A stretch of 64,000 bases of DNA. Source: UBA1672 sp050633285. GTDB taxonomy: Bacteria; Pseudomonadota; Alphaproteobacteria; Micavibrionales; Micavibrionaceae. Positions within the stretch are counted from its first letter, which is position 1; every line of letters starts with the position of its first letter. This document shows positions 24,536 through 32,947 of this stretch, piece by piece. Both the position numbers and the translations under genes were made by a program. The notes under the pieces are model-generated. The model saw nothing but the letters and a program-made list of their open reading frames with translations. It had not been told where the DNA came from and ran no database searches. Location of the stretch: positions 372,001 through 436,000 of the forward strand of contig JBOEGG010000005.1 of the NCBI GenBank assembly GCA_050633285.1. The letters are read 5' to 3'.

Positions 24536-25996
24536 TTAGGAGGCTTTTTCCTGTGGCTGTTCCTCAATGTCTGTGTTTGAGGGCGCGGCATGTTCAATTA
24601 GTTTTGCTTCTATTTCGTCGGCAAAACCTTCTTTTCTATCTACGACTTGAAAGTTGTTCTCCAAAACTTGATCTGAAAAGGTTTTAAATTTTATATCGAT
24701 ATAATGATAGTTGGCGAAGGTGTGGCTTAGAATCTCCCATGCCATATGTGCGATCTGTTCGTTTTTCTTTTCATGCTCTACAACGCAATGCAGGCGTAAA
24801 TATTGTTTTCCGAACTTTTTATCGTGGCGTACAGAGAAGAAACGGATTGGGTCGTTCATTGATTTGTTAATTCGGTTTACAACATCGTTGAAGTAACTTG
24901 TAAAGAAGAGGTAATCCTTACTGTTTACAATATGATTGTCTGCTTTGCCTTCAAGGGGTTGGATAGATTGAGTGCCGTTTTCGTGTGTGACAATGCGTCC
25001 TGTGTCCGTGACCTTGTAGCGTATAAGCGGGAATTGACGCGGATAGAATGAGGTTAATAATATTGTGTTGTCTGGACCTTGCTCAAGGTGAACACGGTTG
25101 CTCATCACATCATATTCGAAAGAATTTAAAGCTTTTTGGTGCGCGATACAGCCACAAGTTAATGTTGTATAGGATGATTGTATGTCACTCTCGGGAAAGT
25201 GTTTTTGTATAAAGAAACGTGTGCAATCTGCGAGAGGCTGGCCGGATAAGTTTATTTTAAGTGTTTGGGTGTGTGGTGCTGTAGCTTTTTTACTCATATT
25301 TTGTGCAATATAAAATAGAGTGGCTGGATTTGTGATGAGCATTTGACATTTATTATTATGCAATTCTTGTGTTACGAGCTCCCCAATATTGTCTTTGGTT
25401 TCATCATTTATGCATAAGAATGATGTTGCGAAGTAGCGTTTTAAAAAATCTTCATGATTTTTGAAGAAGTGTGGGACAAGGGCGCTATGCGCATATACGA
25501 AGAGAATAGGTTCGCCTATCTTCCAACCTTGTTGTTTATATGCATCCAGATAGCCGTTTATGTAATGGCAGAGTTCTTTACGAGATGTATATTTTAAGGA
25601 TAGTTCGTCTTCTTTTGTTTTATATGCGGGGAACAGGGTCATATAGTTTTTATGACTGAATGCGAATTTTAACAGTTTTGTGATTGATTGAGGGTAGAGT
25701 TTATTTTCCTGAAAGATGGCTTCTGCAGGATTGAGGGGTCTTTTTTGACGCTCATAAGATTCTATTAAATCGTCTTTTTCTAAAATAGGTAAATGGCTAA
25801 ATGCATAGAAGAACTCTTCATCCGTAAGATCTGGTTCTGACTTTAAAAAACGACTATATATTGTTCTATATGGAGACTTTGTGTTCTGTGCATGATCTAT
25901 GACGCGAACCAGTTTCGATCGCACAGGTGTGCCCTTATCGGCAATGCTTGCCGATTTGATAAGGTTCTGTCCTATAAATTTACGCAGAATCTTCAT
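24536..25996 (-). CDS. CapK/PaaK-like adenylate-forming enzyme relative, diverged
   Basis: A 486-residue protein whose C-terminal half resembles phenylacetate-CoA ligase/CapK proteins. It has LKINLSGQPLADCTRFFIQKHF near 245, SFYPRQFPLIRYKVTDTGRIV near 320 (the RYxxxD adenylate motif) and LEGKADNHIV (the GRxDD region). The Gly/Ser/Thr-rich phosphate loop expected near residue 135 is not evident (SLKYTSRKEL), and the YGxTE motif is YTTLTC. It may be catalytically impaired. The function is unknown; CapK relatives act in capsule and surface polymer synthesis. It is followed closely by ldcA. Confidence 0.65.
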   Translation of the reverse strand: MKILRKFIGQNLIKSASIADKGTPVRSKLVRVIDHAQNTKSPYRTIYSRFLKSEPDLTDEEFFYAFSHLPILEKDDLIESYERQKRPLNPAEAIFQENKLYPQSITKLLKFAFSHKNYMTLFPAYKTKEDELSLKYTSRKELCHYINGYLDAYKQQGWKIGEPILFVYAHSALVPHFFKNHEDFLKRYFATSFLCINDETKDNIGELVTQELHNNKCQMLITNPATLFYIAQNMSKKATAPHTQTLKINLSGQPLADCTRFFIQKHFPESDIQSSYTTLTCGCIAHQKALNSFEYDVMSNRVHLEQGPDNTILLTSFYPRQFPLIRYKVTDTGRIVTHENGTQSIQPLEGKADNHIVNSKDYLFFTSYFNDVVNRINKSMNDPIRFFSVRHDKKFGKQYLRLHCVVEHEKKNEQIAHMAWEILSHTFANYHYIDIKFKTFSDQVLENNFQVVDRKEGFADEIEAKLIEHAAPSNTDIEEQPQEKAS

Positions 25997-26049
25997 TAAA
26001 ACCCTGACGATGAGAAAAGTTTATGTGTGTAGAGGTTAAGGCGGATGCC

Positions 26050-27015
26050 TTAACCGTCCGTTGTTATACGTTCGATTAAGCCTTGTAGTATTTCTTCTGA
26101 TTGAAGGTTAGGTACCTGACATGTTCCTGCTGCATGGTGGCCACCGCCGCCATGTTCTAACATTAGTGTACCAACATCTGTTTCACTAGAACGATCAAGT
26201 ATGGATTTACCTGTGGCAAAGACCGTATTTTGTTTGTTTTTACCCCAAAGAACATGAATTGAAATATTGCATTGTGGGAATAGGGCATAGATTACGAATC
26301 TGTTTCCTGCCCAGATAATATCTTCTTTTCTTAGGTCAAGAATGACGAGATTTTTATGTACTGTTGAGCAGCGTTCAATTTGTTCACGGCACTTTACTTG
26401 ATGTTCAAAATATAAGTCTACACGCTCTTTTACATCCGGTAGGGCGAGGATTTCTGTGATGTTTGTGTGCTCACGGCAGAAGTCTATTAGTTTCATCATG
26501 AGCTGATAGTTAGAGATGTTAAAGTCTCTAAAGCGACCAAGTCCGGTTCGTGCATCCATGATAAAGCTAAGGAGTACCCAACCATCAGGGGATAATATTT
26601 CTTCTTTTGTGAAGTTTGCAGAGTCTGCTTTGTCGACTGCGCTCATCATTTCATCTGAAACACGAGGGAATGTTGTTGCCCCGCCAAAATAGTCATAGAC
26701 AACGCGTGCCGCAGATGGGGCATTTGCATCGATAATGTGATTATCCGGTTGACCATCTACACGTTCTGTCTCGCTTGCATGGTGATCGAATGCGATATGC
26801 GCGCCTTCTACATAAGGAAGGTTTGTTGTGATGTCCGATGGGCCAACTTCGATTAAGCCATCTTGCATGTCTTTTGGGTGTGCAAACATAATGTCGTCAA
26901 TAACATCCATCTCTTTTAGAAGGATACCACACACTAGTCCATCCATATCACTACGTGTAATAAGGCGATATTTCTTGCCTGGCTCGGGCATGATTTTTTT
27001 AGTGTTTTGTGACAT
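26050..27015 (-). CDS. DHH-family phosphoesterase (exopolyphosphatase/oligoribonuclease-like)
   Basis: A 321-residue, probably cytosolic enzyme. Motifs: RSDMDGLVCGILLKE near residue 21 (metal-binding Asp), D77-H78-H79 in IAFDHHASE, the AVDKADSANF region near 140, and the DHHA1 substrate-binding motif GGGGHHAAGTC near 288. These fit NrnA, RecJ-like or exopolyphosphatase enzymes that cleave short RNA, cyclic-dinucleotide products or polyphosphate. The substrate cannot be settled from sequence. It lies 53 bases upstream of the CapK-like gene in the same direction. Confidence 0.85.
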   Translation of the reverse strand: MSQNTKKIMPEPGKKYRLITRSDMDGLVCGILLKEMDVIDDIMFAHPKDMQDGLIEVGPSDITTNLPYVEGAHIAFDHHASETERVDGQPDNHIIDANAPSAARVVYDYFGGATTFPRVSDEMMSAVDKADSANFTKEEILSPDGWVLLSFIMDARTGLGRFRDFNISNYQLMMKLIDFCREHTNITEILALPDVKERVDLYFEHQVKCREQIERCSTVHKNLVILDLRKEDIIWAGNRFVIYALFPQCNISIHVLWGKNKQNTVFATGKSILDRSSETDVGTLMLEHGGGGHHAAGTCQVPNLQSEEILQGLIERITTDG

Positions 27016-27128
27016 GGGATAGAAGACCCTTTCAAAATTGAATTAGTGAATTTATATGTTTGAACACATCCATCATAGTAGCGTTTTACGCGCAGAAGGA
27101 AAAGTGTTTATGCGTGTTGATATTGCTT

Positions 27129-28082
27129 TTACTTACTTTTTCCACTTTTTTTCTCATCTATAAAATACAGTGGTCTGCGTTTTACTTCGCCAAAAATACG
27201 TCCGATATATTCGCCGAGTATTCCGATACTAAGTAATTGTATACCACTTAAGAATGTGAGCATTACCATTATAGATGCCCAACCGGGGACTGCTGTGCCT
27301 AAAACAAGCGTTTTGATTACGATATAGGCTCCAAAAACAAAAGAAAACAGGGATATAAGCAGGCCACACATTCCGGCAATTCGTAATGGAGTGGTACTGA
27401 ACGCGGTTATTCCTTCTTGCGCGAAGTGCCATAGTTTTAGATAGTTCCATTTTGTGGTGCCGGCGGCGCGTGGTGCGCGATTATATTGAAGGCTGACTTG
27501 TTTATAGCCGATCCATGCGAATAGACCTTTCATAAATCTATGTTTTTCACGTAGTTGTATTAACGCATCTATTGAGCGTCTGTTCATTAAGCGAAAATCA
27601 CCAGTGTTTTTTGGAATTTCTACGTTGTTAGCTATGAAATTAATGACGTTATAAAACCCGTTTGCTGTGAATTTCTTAAACCATGTTTCTCCTTCACGCA
27701 TCATACGTTGACCGTAGACGACATCAGCATCACTTTGTTTCCATAGATCTATCATGTCGGGGATTAGCTCGGGTGGGTCTTGTAAATCCGCATCTAGGAT
27801 TATCATGGCATCGCCGTTCACATTATCTATACCGGCTGTCATTGCGGCTTCTTTTCCGAAGTTACGAGAGAGGTTTATGATGGTAATGCGTTTGTCTTCT
27901 TTACTCAGCTTTTCCAAAAGCTCTTGCGTTTTATCTGTACTACCGTCGTTGATGTAAAGAATTTCAAAATCATAAGACATATCCGCTGTGACTTTGGCGA
28001 CGCGATCATGGCAGAGCTCTATAACTTCCTCTTCATTATAGCATGGGATTACGATGGAAATGAGTTCAGTTTTTTGTGTCAT
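27129..28082 (-). CDS. GtrB-like polyprenyl-phosphate glycosyltransferase (GT2)
   Basis: Transfers a sugar from a nucleotide sugar to a polyprenyl phosphate at the inner membrane. The GT2 domain has SIVIPCYNEEEVIELC at the N-terminus, NDGSTDKT, ILDADLQDPPEL (metal-binding DxD), and GDFRLMNRR with the downstream IGYKQV region. Two hydrophobic C-terminal helices follow (MCGLLISLFSFVFGAYIVI; MLTFLSGIQLLSIGILGEYIG). The start at MTQKTEL (28082) is chosen because AGGA lies just upstream; an ATG 21 bases earlier is possible. It is divergent from a GtrA-like gene, suggesting a Gtr-type system. Confidence 0.88.
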   Translation of the reverse strand: MTQKTELISIVIPCYNEEEVIELCHDRVAKVTADMSYDFEILYINDGSTDKTQELLEKLSKEDKRITIINLSRNFGKEAAMTAGIDNVNGDAMIILDADLQDPPELIPDMIDLWKQSDADVVYGQRMMREGETWFKKFTANGFYNVINFIANNVEIPKNTGDFRLMNRRSIDALIQLREKHRFMKGLFAWIGYKQVSLQYNRAPRAAGTTKWNYLKLWHFAQEGITAFSTTPLRIAGMCGLLISLFSFVFGAYIVIKTLVLGTAVPGWASIMVMLTFLSGIQLLSIGILGEYIGRIFGEVKRRPLYFIDEKKSGKSK

Positions 28083-28274
28083 GTGTCCTATGCCCTTAAT
28101 CATAGAAAAGTTTATTCTATATGTTCTATCATAAATGACAGTTTGTGGATGAGTAATTTTTGTACCTGTTTAATGTTAATGAGGCATTAAAATACGTTAT
28201 TTTATCGTGCATGGTATGCAAAACTATAAAAATAGAATAAAAGTTATTGCGACTTTTTAGGGGTGAAAGTGTTT

Positions 28275-28667
28275 ATGAAAGAAATCGTTAAAAGACATTA
28301 TAAGACATTCAGGCGGTTTTCGGCAGTTGGTACAATTAATACAGTTATCGATTTTGCGGTGTTTTTCTTTTTATATAATTGGTTTGGTGTGCCTGTTTTA
28401 GTGGCGCATGTCTTGGCATTTTTTACTGCCATGGCGAATAGCTTTATGATGAATGCGCTTTGGACTTTTAAAAAGTTAAAGCGTGAGCAGCTTGTAAAAC
28501 AGGTGAGTAGTTTTTTTATTCTTAGTCTTATGGGGTTGGTTTTAAGTAGTTTGGCTATATATATCGCGAGTTTTTATATGCATGGTGTTCTTGCCAAGGT
28601 TTTGGCGGTGTTTGTATCATTTGCATGGAACTATGTCGGGTGTAAATTCGTTGTGTTTAAGGATTAG
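28275..28667 (+). CDS. GtrA-like membrane protein (putative lipid-linked sugar flippase)
   Basis: A 130-residue protein with four hydrophobic helices: FSAVGTINTVIDFAVFFFLY, VLVAHVLAFFTAMANSFMMN, FFILSLMGLVLSSLAIYIAS and VLAKVLAVFVSFAWNYVGCK. The FxxVGxxNTxxDFxxF and NFxxxKxxVF end patterns define the GtrA family, thought to flip polyprenyl-phosphate sugars. The ATG at 28275 has AGGGGTG at good spacing; a GTG 12 bases earlier is less likely. Its stop overlaps the convergent GT-C gene by 4 bases. Confidence 0.9.
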   Translation: MKEIVKRHYKTFRRFSAVGTINTVIDFAVFFFLYNWFGVPVLVAHVLAFFTAMANSFMMNALWTFKKLKREQLVKQVSSFFILSLMGLVLSSLAIYIASFYMHGVLAKVLAVFVSFAWNYVGCKFVVFKD

Positions 28668-30310
28668 TTGCGAAGAGTATATACATCGTAGGTAATCATG
28701 TTTTTGGTATCTAAGGATGTGCCTTTGAAATATTCTGCGCGATCATATTTGAATGGTTTTGTGTATTCATAATCTCTGTATAGAATTTCTGTAAGTTCTT
28801 TGTTTACAGAGAAAAAGTCTATTAGGTCAAAACTTTGTGTTTCACCAATTTGTAGCTCTGTCGCGATGAGTAAGATATTAGGCTTATGGTGTTTTAAGTC
28901 TTCTGTGAAATACCCAGCATATTTCTTTTGAAGGGATTTATAATATTCTTTCTCATCTTTATCTTTGCTTTTTAAGCCTTCTAATATTTTCGGAATAAAC
29001 CAGAGCGTTGGAAAACGTGATACATGTTTGTAATCATCCATATATGCATCTGTCGGGTTTATAATTTCGATATCACTATGGAAGACGAGGAAATTACAAG
29101 GGGCAGGGCAGTTTTCTTGCAAATATTTACCTGCAGGGAGGTTTGGTAACTCTGACTTCTTTGGGAAGTCTGTGTTCAAGGGCATTGTAATGCTTACGAT
29201 TGTGCCCAGTATTAAAATGGGGGCGGCAATCTGTAGTGCTTTTATTTTGGGAACAAGCCGTTCCATTCGGAAGCTTAAAGATAAAGCAAAAGCAATGATA
29301 AAGAAGCTGTTTAAAGGAATGACGTGATTGTAGTACCCCTTCATTTGCACAAGATATGGTATCATACACAACATACAGCAACTATATAAGAACATCAGCA
29401 GGCGTTTTTGTGTTTTCTTTAGGTCGTTGCCTGTGTATTCCATAAAATATAACACGACGTATACGGGGAAGTATCGGCGCATAGCATTCCAGGATCCTGC
29501 TATATTTTTATCAGTATCATAGAGGCTGAATGCATCCGGTAAAACTGCGTTAATGTAATCAGGAAAGAATGTGAAGATTGCGGCGATATATGCAATTGTT
29601 GCTACTGCTAATATTACGAAGTCGCAGTCTTTGTATACGGAAATACGTTTTTGTACCTTGTATCTTTGTAAGAAAAGTATTGTTGGTAAAATACCGTAGT
29701 GAGGTTTTATGAGAATACAAACAGCGCCCATAATGAAAACAGGAATAAGAAGTGTGCGAGATATTTCTATTTTATGCGTTAGGGCGTATTGACCAAGTAT
29801 GAAGGGGATGAGGCCCAACATCATTATGTTTTCTCGCTCAGAGAAAAAAACCGTTGTTGCAAGGGTCATTGCAAGGACATAGCCAATACAGAACGTGGCC
29901 TTTTGTTCTTCTGTCATATCCGGAAAATGCCGAATAATTGCGTATGTGATACCTGTTGAAAGCAGTGTTAAGAAAAGCGTGAATATGTAAGAGGCGCTTG
30001 TTAACGGGATGCTCATCAATTTTGAAAGCAAGACATGGGGAGTATAGATTAATATTGATAAGGGTGGGTTTGTTTCATAGAAGTTTTGTAGATATGTGCC
30101 GCCATTCAATAGTCGTTCTGCGGATATTAACAGCCATGAAATGTTACCGTTTACAAGGTATTGCCCTTGTATGCTCCATGATGTGTAGAGGATGTCTAAG
30201 AGCAGAAAAAGAGCGACGCCCCATGATAACCATCTGAATATACCGATGGTTATTGAGGTTTCTGGGGAGGCGCTTTGTTCAATGTCTTCAGTGACGTCCG
30301 TTTGGCTCAT
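28664..30310 (-). CDS. Integral-membrane GT-C-type glycosyltransferase, putative GtrC
   Basis: A 548-residue protein with about ten hydrophobic helices between residues 27 and 375 and a soluble C-terminal domain of about 170 residues. The first periplasmic loop has ISAERLLNGGTYLQNFYETNPP, the acidic-xNPP pattern of GT39/ArnT-like enzymes that use polyprenyl-phosphate sugars. It lies tail-to-tail with the GtrA-like gene and begins 36 bases after clpX in the same direction. It resembles the protein at 37820-39361. The acceptor is unknown. Confidence 0.7.
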   Translation of the reverse strand: MSQTDVTEDIEQSASPETSITIGIFRWLSWGVALFLLLDILYTSWSIQGQYLVNGNISWLLISAERLLNGGTYLQNFYETNPPLSILIYTPHVLLSKLMSIPLTSASYIFTLFLTLLSTGITYAIIRHFPDMTEEQKATFCIGYVLAMTLATTVFFSERENIMMLGLIPFILGQYALTHKIEISRTLLIPVFIMGAVCILIKPHYGILPTILFLQRYKVQKRISVYKDCDFVILAVATIAYIAAIFTFFPDYINAVLPDAFSLYDTDKNIAGSWNAMRRYFPVYVVLYFMEYTGNDLKKTQKRLLMFLYSCCMLCMIPYLVQMKGYYNHVIPLNSFFIIAFALSLSFRMERLVPKIKALQIAAPILILGTIVSITMPLNTDFPKKSELPNLPAGKYLQENCPAPCNFLVFHSDIEIINPTDAYMDDYKHVSRFPTLWFIPKILEGLKSKDKDEKEYYKSLQKKYAGYFTEDLKHHKPNILLIATELQIGETQSFDLIDFFSVNKELTEILYRDYEYTKPFKYDRAEYFKGTSLDTKNMITYDVYTLRN

Positions 30311-30346
30311 TTATACGCTGTATGATAATTGGAAGGCTACTATGTG

Positions 30347-31681
30347 TTAGCTAGCCTCTTTTTCATCATCCTCTTTCGTATCGCCTGTACCTTCAGCTTC
30401 TTTCAGAGAAGATTCTTTTTTGGCTTTTTTCTTTGCTGTCTTAGACTTTTTGTATGTTGGATTTTTACCCTCATTAACAGTGTCTTCTTCAACAATTACC
30501 TCGGAGATATTATCTATATCCGGAACTTCAAACATTGCATCTAATAGAAGGCCTTCGATGATAGAACGTAGTCCACGTGCACCAGTTTTACGCTCAACAG
30601 CTTTTTGAGCGATCGCCATGAGAGCATCATCTGTGAATTTAAGGTCTGCATCTTCCATTTCAAACAATTTTTGATATTGCTTGATAAGTGCGTTCTTAGG
30701 CTCTGTTAGAATTTGCACAAGGGCATCTTCGTCCAGGTTTTCCAGTGTAGCAATAACAGGTAGACGACCAATAAATTCAGGAATTAAACCATATTTATGT
30801 AGATCTTCCGGCTCGACATCTTTGAATACTTCACCAACAGAACGTTCATCAGGGCCCTGTACTTCGGCACCAAAGCCGATTGTTGTGCCCTTACCACGCT
30901 CAGAAATTACTTTTTCAAGTCCAGAGAATGCACCACCACAAATGAATAGGATATTTGCAGTATCAACCTGTAAAAATTCTTGTTGTGGGTGTTTTCTTCC
31001 GCCTTGTGGTGGGACAGAGGCAACTGTTCCTTCCATAAGTTTTAGAAGAGCTTGTTGAACACCTTCACCGGAAACATCACGTGTTATAGATGGATTGTCG
31101 GATTTACGGGAAATCTTGTCAATCTCATCAATGTAGACGATTCCTTTTTGGGCGCGTTCAACATTATAGTCTGATGCTTGTAACAGTTTCAGAACAATGT
31201 TTTCAACGTCTTCACCAACGTAACCAGCTTCGGTTAATGTTGTGGCATCTGCCATTGTGAATGGAACATCAAGGATACGTGCCAGTGTTTGAGCGAGGAG
31301 CGTTTTACCGCAACCCGTTGGCCCTGCGAGCAATATATTAGACTTGGCAAGTTCGATTTCGGAACCATCGCCACCATGTTCTAGACGTTTATAGTGGTTA
31401 TGTACGGCAACAGATAGCACGCGCTTAGCTGCTTCTTGCCCAATCACATAATCATCAAGGACTTGTTTGATTTCGCTTGGTGTTGGTACGCCTTCACCTG
31501 TGCGGACAAGCTGCGTCTTATCTTCTTCACGGATAATATCCATACAAAGTTCAACACACTCATTACAGATGAACACGTTTGGGCCTGCAATAAGTTTGCG
31601 AACTTCGTGTTGGCTTTTTCCGCAGAAAGAGCAGTAGAGTGTATTTTTAGAATCTGATGAACCGGAAGATGATTTACTCAT
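30347..31681 (-). CDS. clpX: ATP-dependent Clp protease ATP-binding subunit ClpX
   Basis: AAA+ unfoldase that feeds substrates to ClpP. The zinc-binding domain is CSFCGKSQHEVRKLIAGP...CNECVELC (residues 17-46). Walker A is AGPTGCGKTLLAQTLA near 120, Walker B is IVYIDEIDKI, and the pore loop is GYVGEDVE. The IGF ClpP-docking loop is present as TIGFGAEV. The C-terminus has an unusual Lys/Glu-rich tail of about 40 residues, giving 444 residues against about 420-425 normally. clpP, which often precedes clpX, is not in the window. Confidence 0.97.
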   Translation of the reverse strand: MSKSSSGSSDSKNTLYCSFCGKSQHEVRKLIAGPNVFICNECVELCMDIIREEDKTQLVRTGEGVPTPSEIKQVLDDYVIGQEAAKRVLSVAVHNHYKRLEHGGDGSEIELAKSNILLAGPTGCGKTLLAQTLARILDVPFTMADATTLTEAGYVGEDVENIVLKLLQASDYNVERAQKGIVYIDEIDKISRKSDNPSITRDVSGEGVQQALLKLMEGTVASVPPQGGRKHPQQEFLQVDTANILFICGGAFSGLEKVISERGKGTTIGFGAEVQGPDERSVGEVFKDVEPEDLHKYGLIPEFIGRLPVIATLENLDEDALVQILTEPKNALIKQYQKLFEMEDADLKFTDDALMAIAQKAVERKTGARGLRSIIEGLLLDAMFEVPDIDNISEVIVEEDTVNEGKNPTYKKSKTAKKKAKKESSLKEAEGTGDTKEDDEKEAS

Positions 31682-31814
31682 GGTGATAAGGCTTTCTGTC
31701 CTTTTATGAATCTTTATATCTTCAATCTGCCAATTGCAGCGCGTCGACGCAAGCCCCTATATGAAGGAATATGAATTTTTATGCAGGATATCCCGCATTA
31801 ATTTATTTTCCGGC

Positions 31815-31843
31815 TTGATCTTATTGTATGTCTGAACCATAAC
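31815..31843 (+). promoter_or_regulatory. Possible promoter for sufE
   Basis: TTGATC (31815-31820), a 17-base spacer and CATAAC (31838-31843), about 30 bases upstream of the sufE start. Confidence 0.35.
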
Positions 31844-31878
31844 CAAAGAATGAAATGACGTACAAAAGGTTAAGGAAT

Positions 31879-32292
31879 ATGTCAGAATCTGTGGCATCTA
31901 TAGAAGAACTGGTCGAGAATTTTTCATTGTTTGATGATTGGGAAGAGCGTTATCGCTATTTAATCGATTTGGGGCGCTCTTTGCCGCATATGGACGAATC
32001 TTTAAAAACGGATGACCGTATTGTGCGTGGATGTACGTCTCGTGTTTGGTTGATTGAGGATATTAAAGACGGAACTTTTCATTTTCAGGCAGATAGTGAT
32101 GCGCATATTGTGCGTGGCCTTGTAGCACTATTGGATGTGGCGTATCAGGGGAAGGCGATTACAGATGTTGGCAATGTTGATATTGATAAGATGTTTGCCG
32201 ATATCGGCCTAGATCAACATTTAAGTGCCAACAGACGTAGTGGTTTCTTTGCAATGGTTGAAAAGATTCGTAATTTGTCTTCTACAGTTTAG
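31879..32292 (+). CDS. sufE: Cysteine desulfuration protein SufE
   Basis: SufE accepts persulfide sulfur from SufS during Fe-S cluster assembly. The 137-residue protein has FSLFDDWEERYRYLIDLGRSLP near the N-terminus, the sulfur acceptor C52 in RIVRGCTSRVW, and the terminal DIGLDQHLSANRRSGFFAMVEKI helix. The ATG at 31879 is chosen for its AAGGA site; an in-frame start 24 bases upstream lacks one. It is not next to other suf genes. It is convergent with the gene at 32296. Confidence 0.95.
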   Translation: MSESVASIEELVENFSLFDDWEERYRYLIDLGRSLPHMDESLKTDDRIVRGCTSRVWLIEDIKDGTFHFQADSDAHIVRGLVALLDVAYQGKAITDVGNVDIDKMFADIGLDQHLSANRRSGFFAMVEKIRNLSSTV

Positions 32293-32295
32293 GTG

Positions 32296-32946
32296 TTAGT
32301 CTGTCTGTGTTTCTTGAGTAGGCTCTTCTGCCGGCTGTTCGCCGTCTTTGATCGCAGCCATAATCTCTTTGGTGTAGCCAATATTACGCAAAAGCTCTGC
32401 AAATAGTTGGTTTGCGTCGTCGCGTTCACCTCCGCTTAGTTCTGCTTCTACAGACATAATTGAATTTTCGGCGACCCATAGCTGGGCGATATAGATACTT
32501 TCGTCCAGACCTTTGCGCCCTTTGCCGAGTAAGCTTGCAAGGCGGTAGCCGTCGGCTTGTTTAGTTTGTACTTTGAAGGCTTCAATGACGCTTGTTTGTG
32601 TCATTGCGCGCACTGTCTTTTCCATTGTTTCGGTCGTGAAGTGTTCGTACATCGCAGGTGTTGCAGGATTACAGATAATGCTTACGCTTACGGTGGAGGA
32701 TAGCTCAAATACTTTTGTATAAGAAACAAGGTCGTAACATGTCTCTTGTTCATTACCCTCACACTTATGTGTTCTATATGGCTCTTCGGGGAATTGTGCC
32801 ATGAATTGGCAATATTCCGGAGAATAGAGTGTTGTGTCTAATTGAATGGGGGCTTCTTCGCTTTGTGCATGCGCGGTAAGGGAGAGCATAAGAGCGCCTG
32901 TAAGCAGAACTGAAAATTTAAGCAAGGCATGCAGTTGTCTTATCAT
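32296..32946 (-). CDS. Hypothetical exported protein, 216 aa
   Basis: Function unknown. A signal peptide is evident (MIRQLHALLKFSVLLTGALM...AHA, cleavage before QSEEA). The mature part has four cysteines (YCQF, HKCEG, TCYD, IICN) that could form two disulfides, and the C-terminus is Glu/Thr-rich. The ATG at 32946 lies immediately after the hisS stop, so it is translationally coupled to hisS. I see no domain resemblance. A periplasmic location is inferred from the signal. Confidence 0.7.
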   Translation of the reverse strand: MIRQLHALLKFSVLLTGALMLSLTAHAQSEEAPIQLDTTLYSPEYCQFMAQFPEEPYRTHKCEGNEQETCYDLVSYTKVFELSSTVSVSIICNPATPAMYEHFTTETMEKTVRAMTQTSVIEAFKVQTKQADGYRLASLLGKGRKGLDESIYIAQLWVAENSIMSVEAELSGGERDDANQLFAELLRNIGYTKEIMAAIKDGEQPAEEPTQETQTD

Positions 32947-32947
32947 G

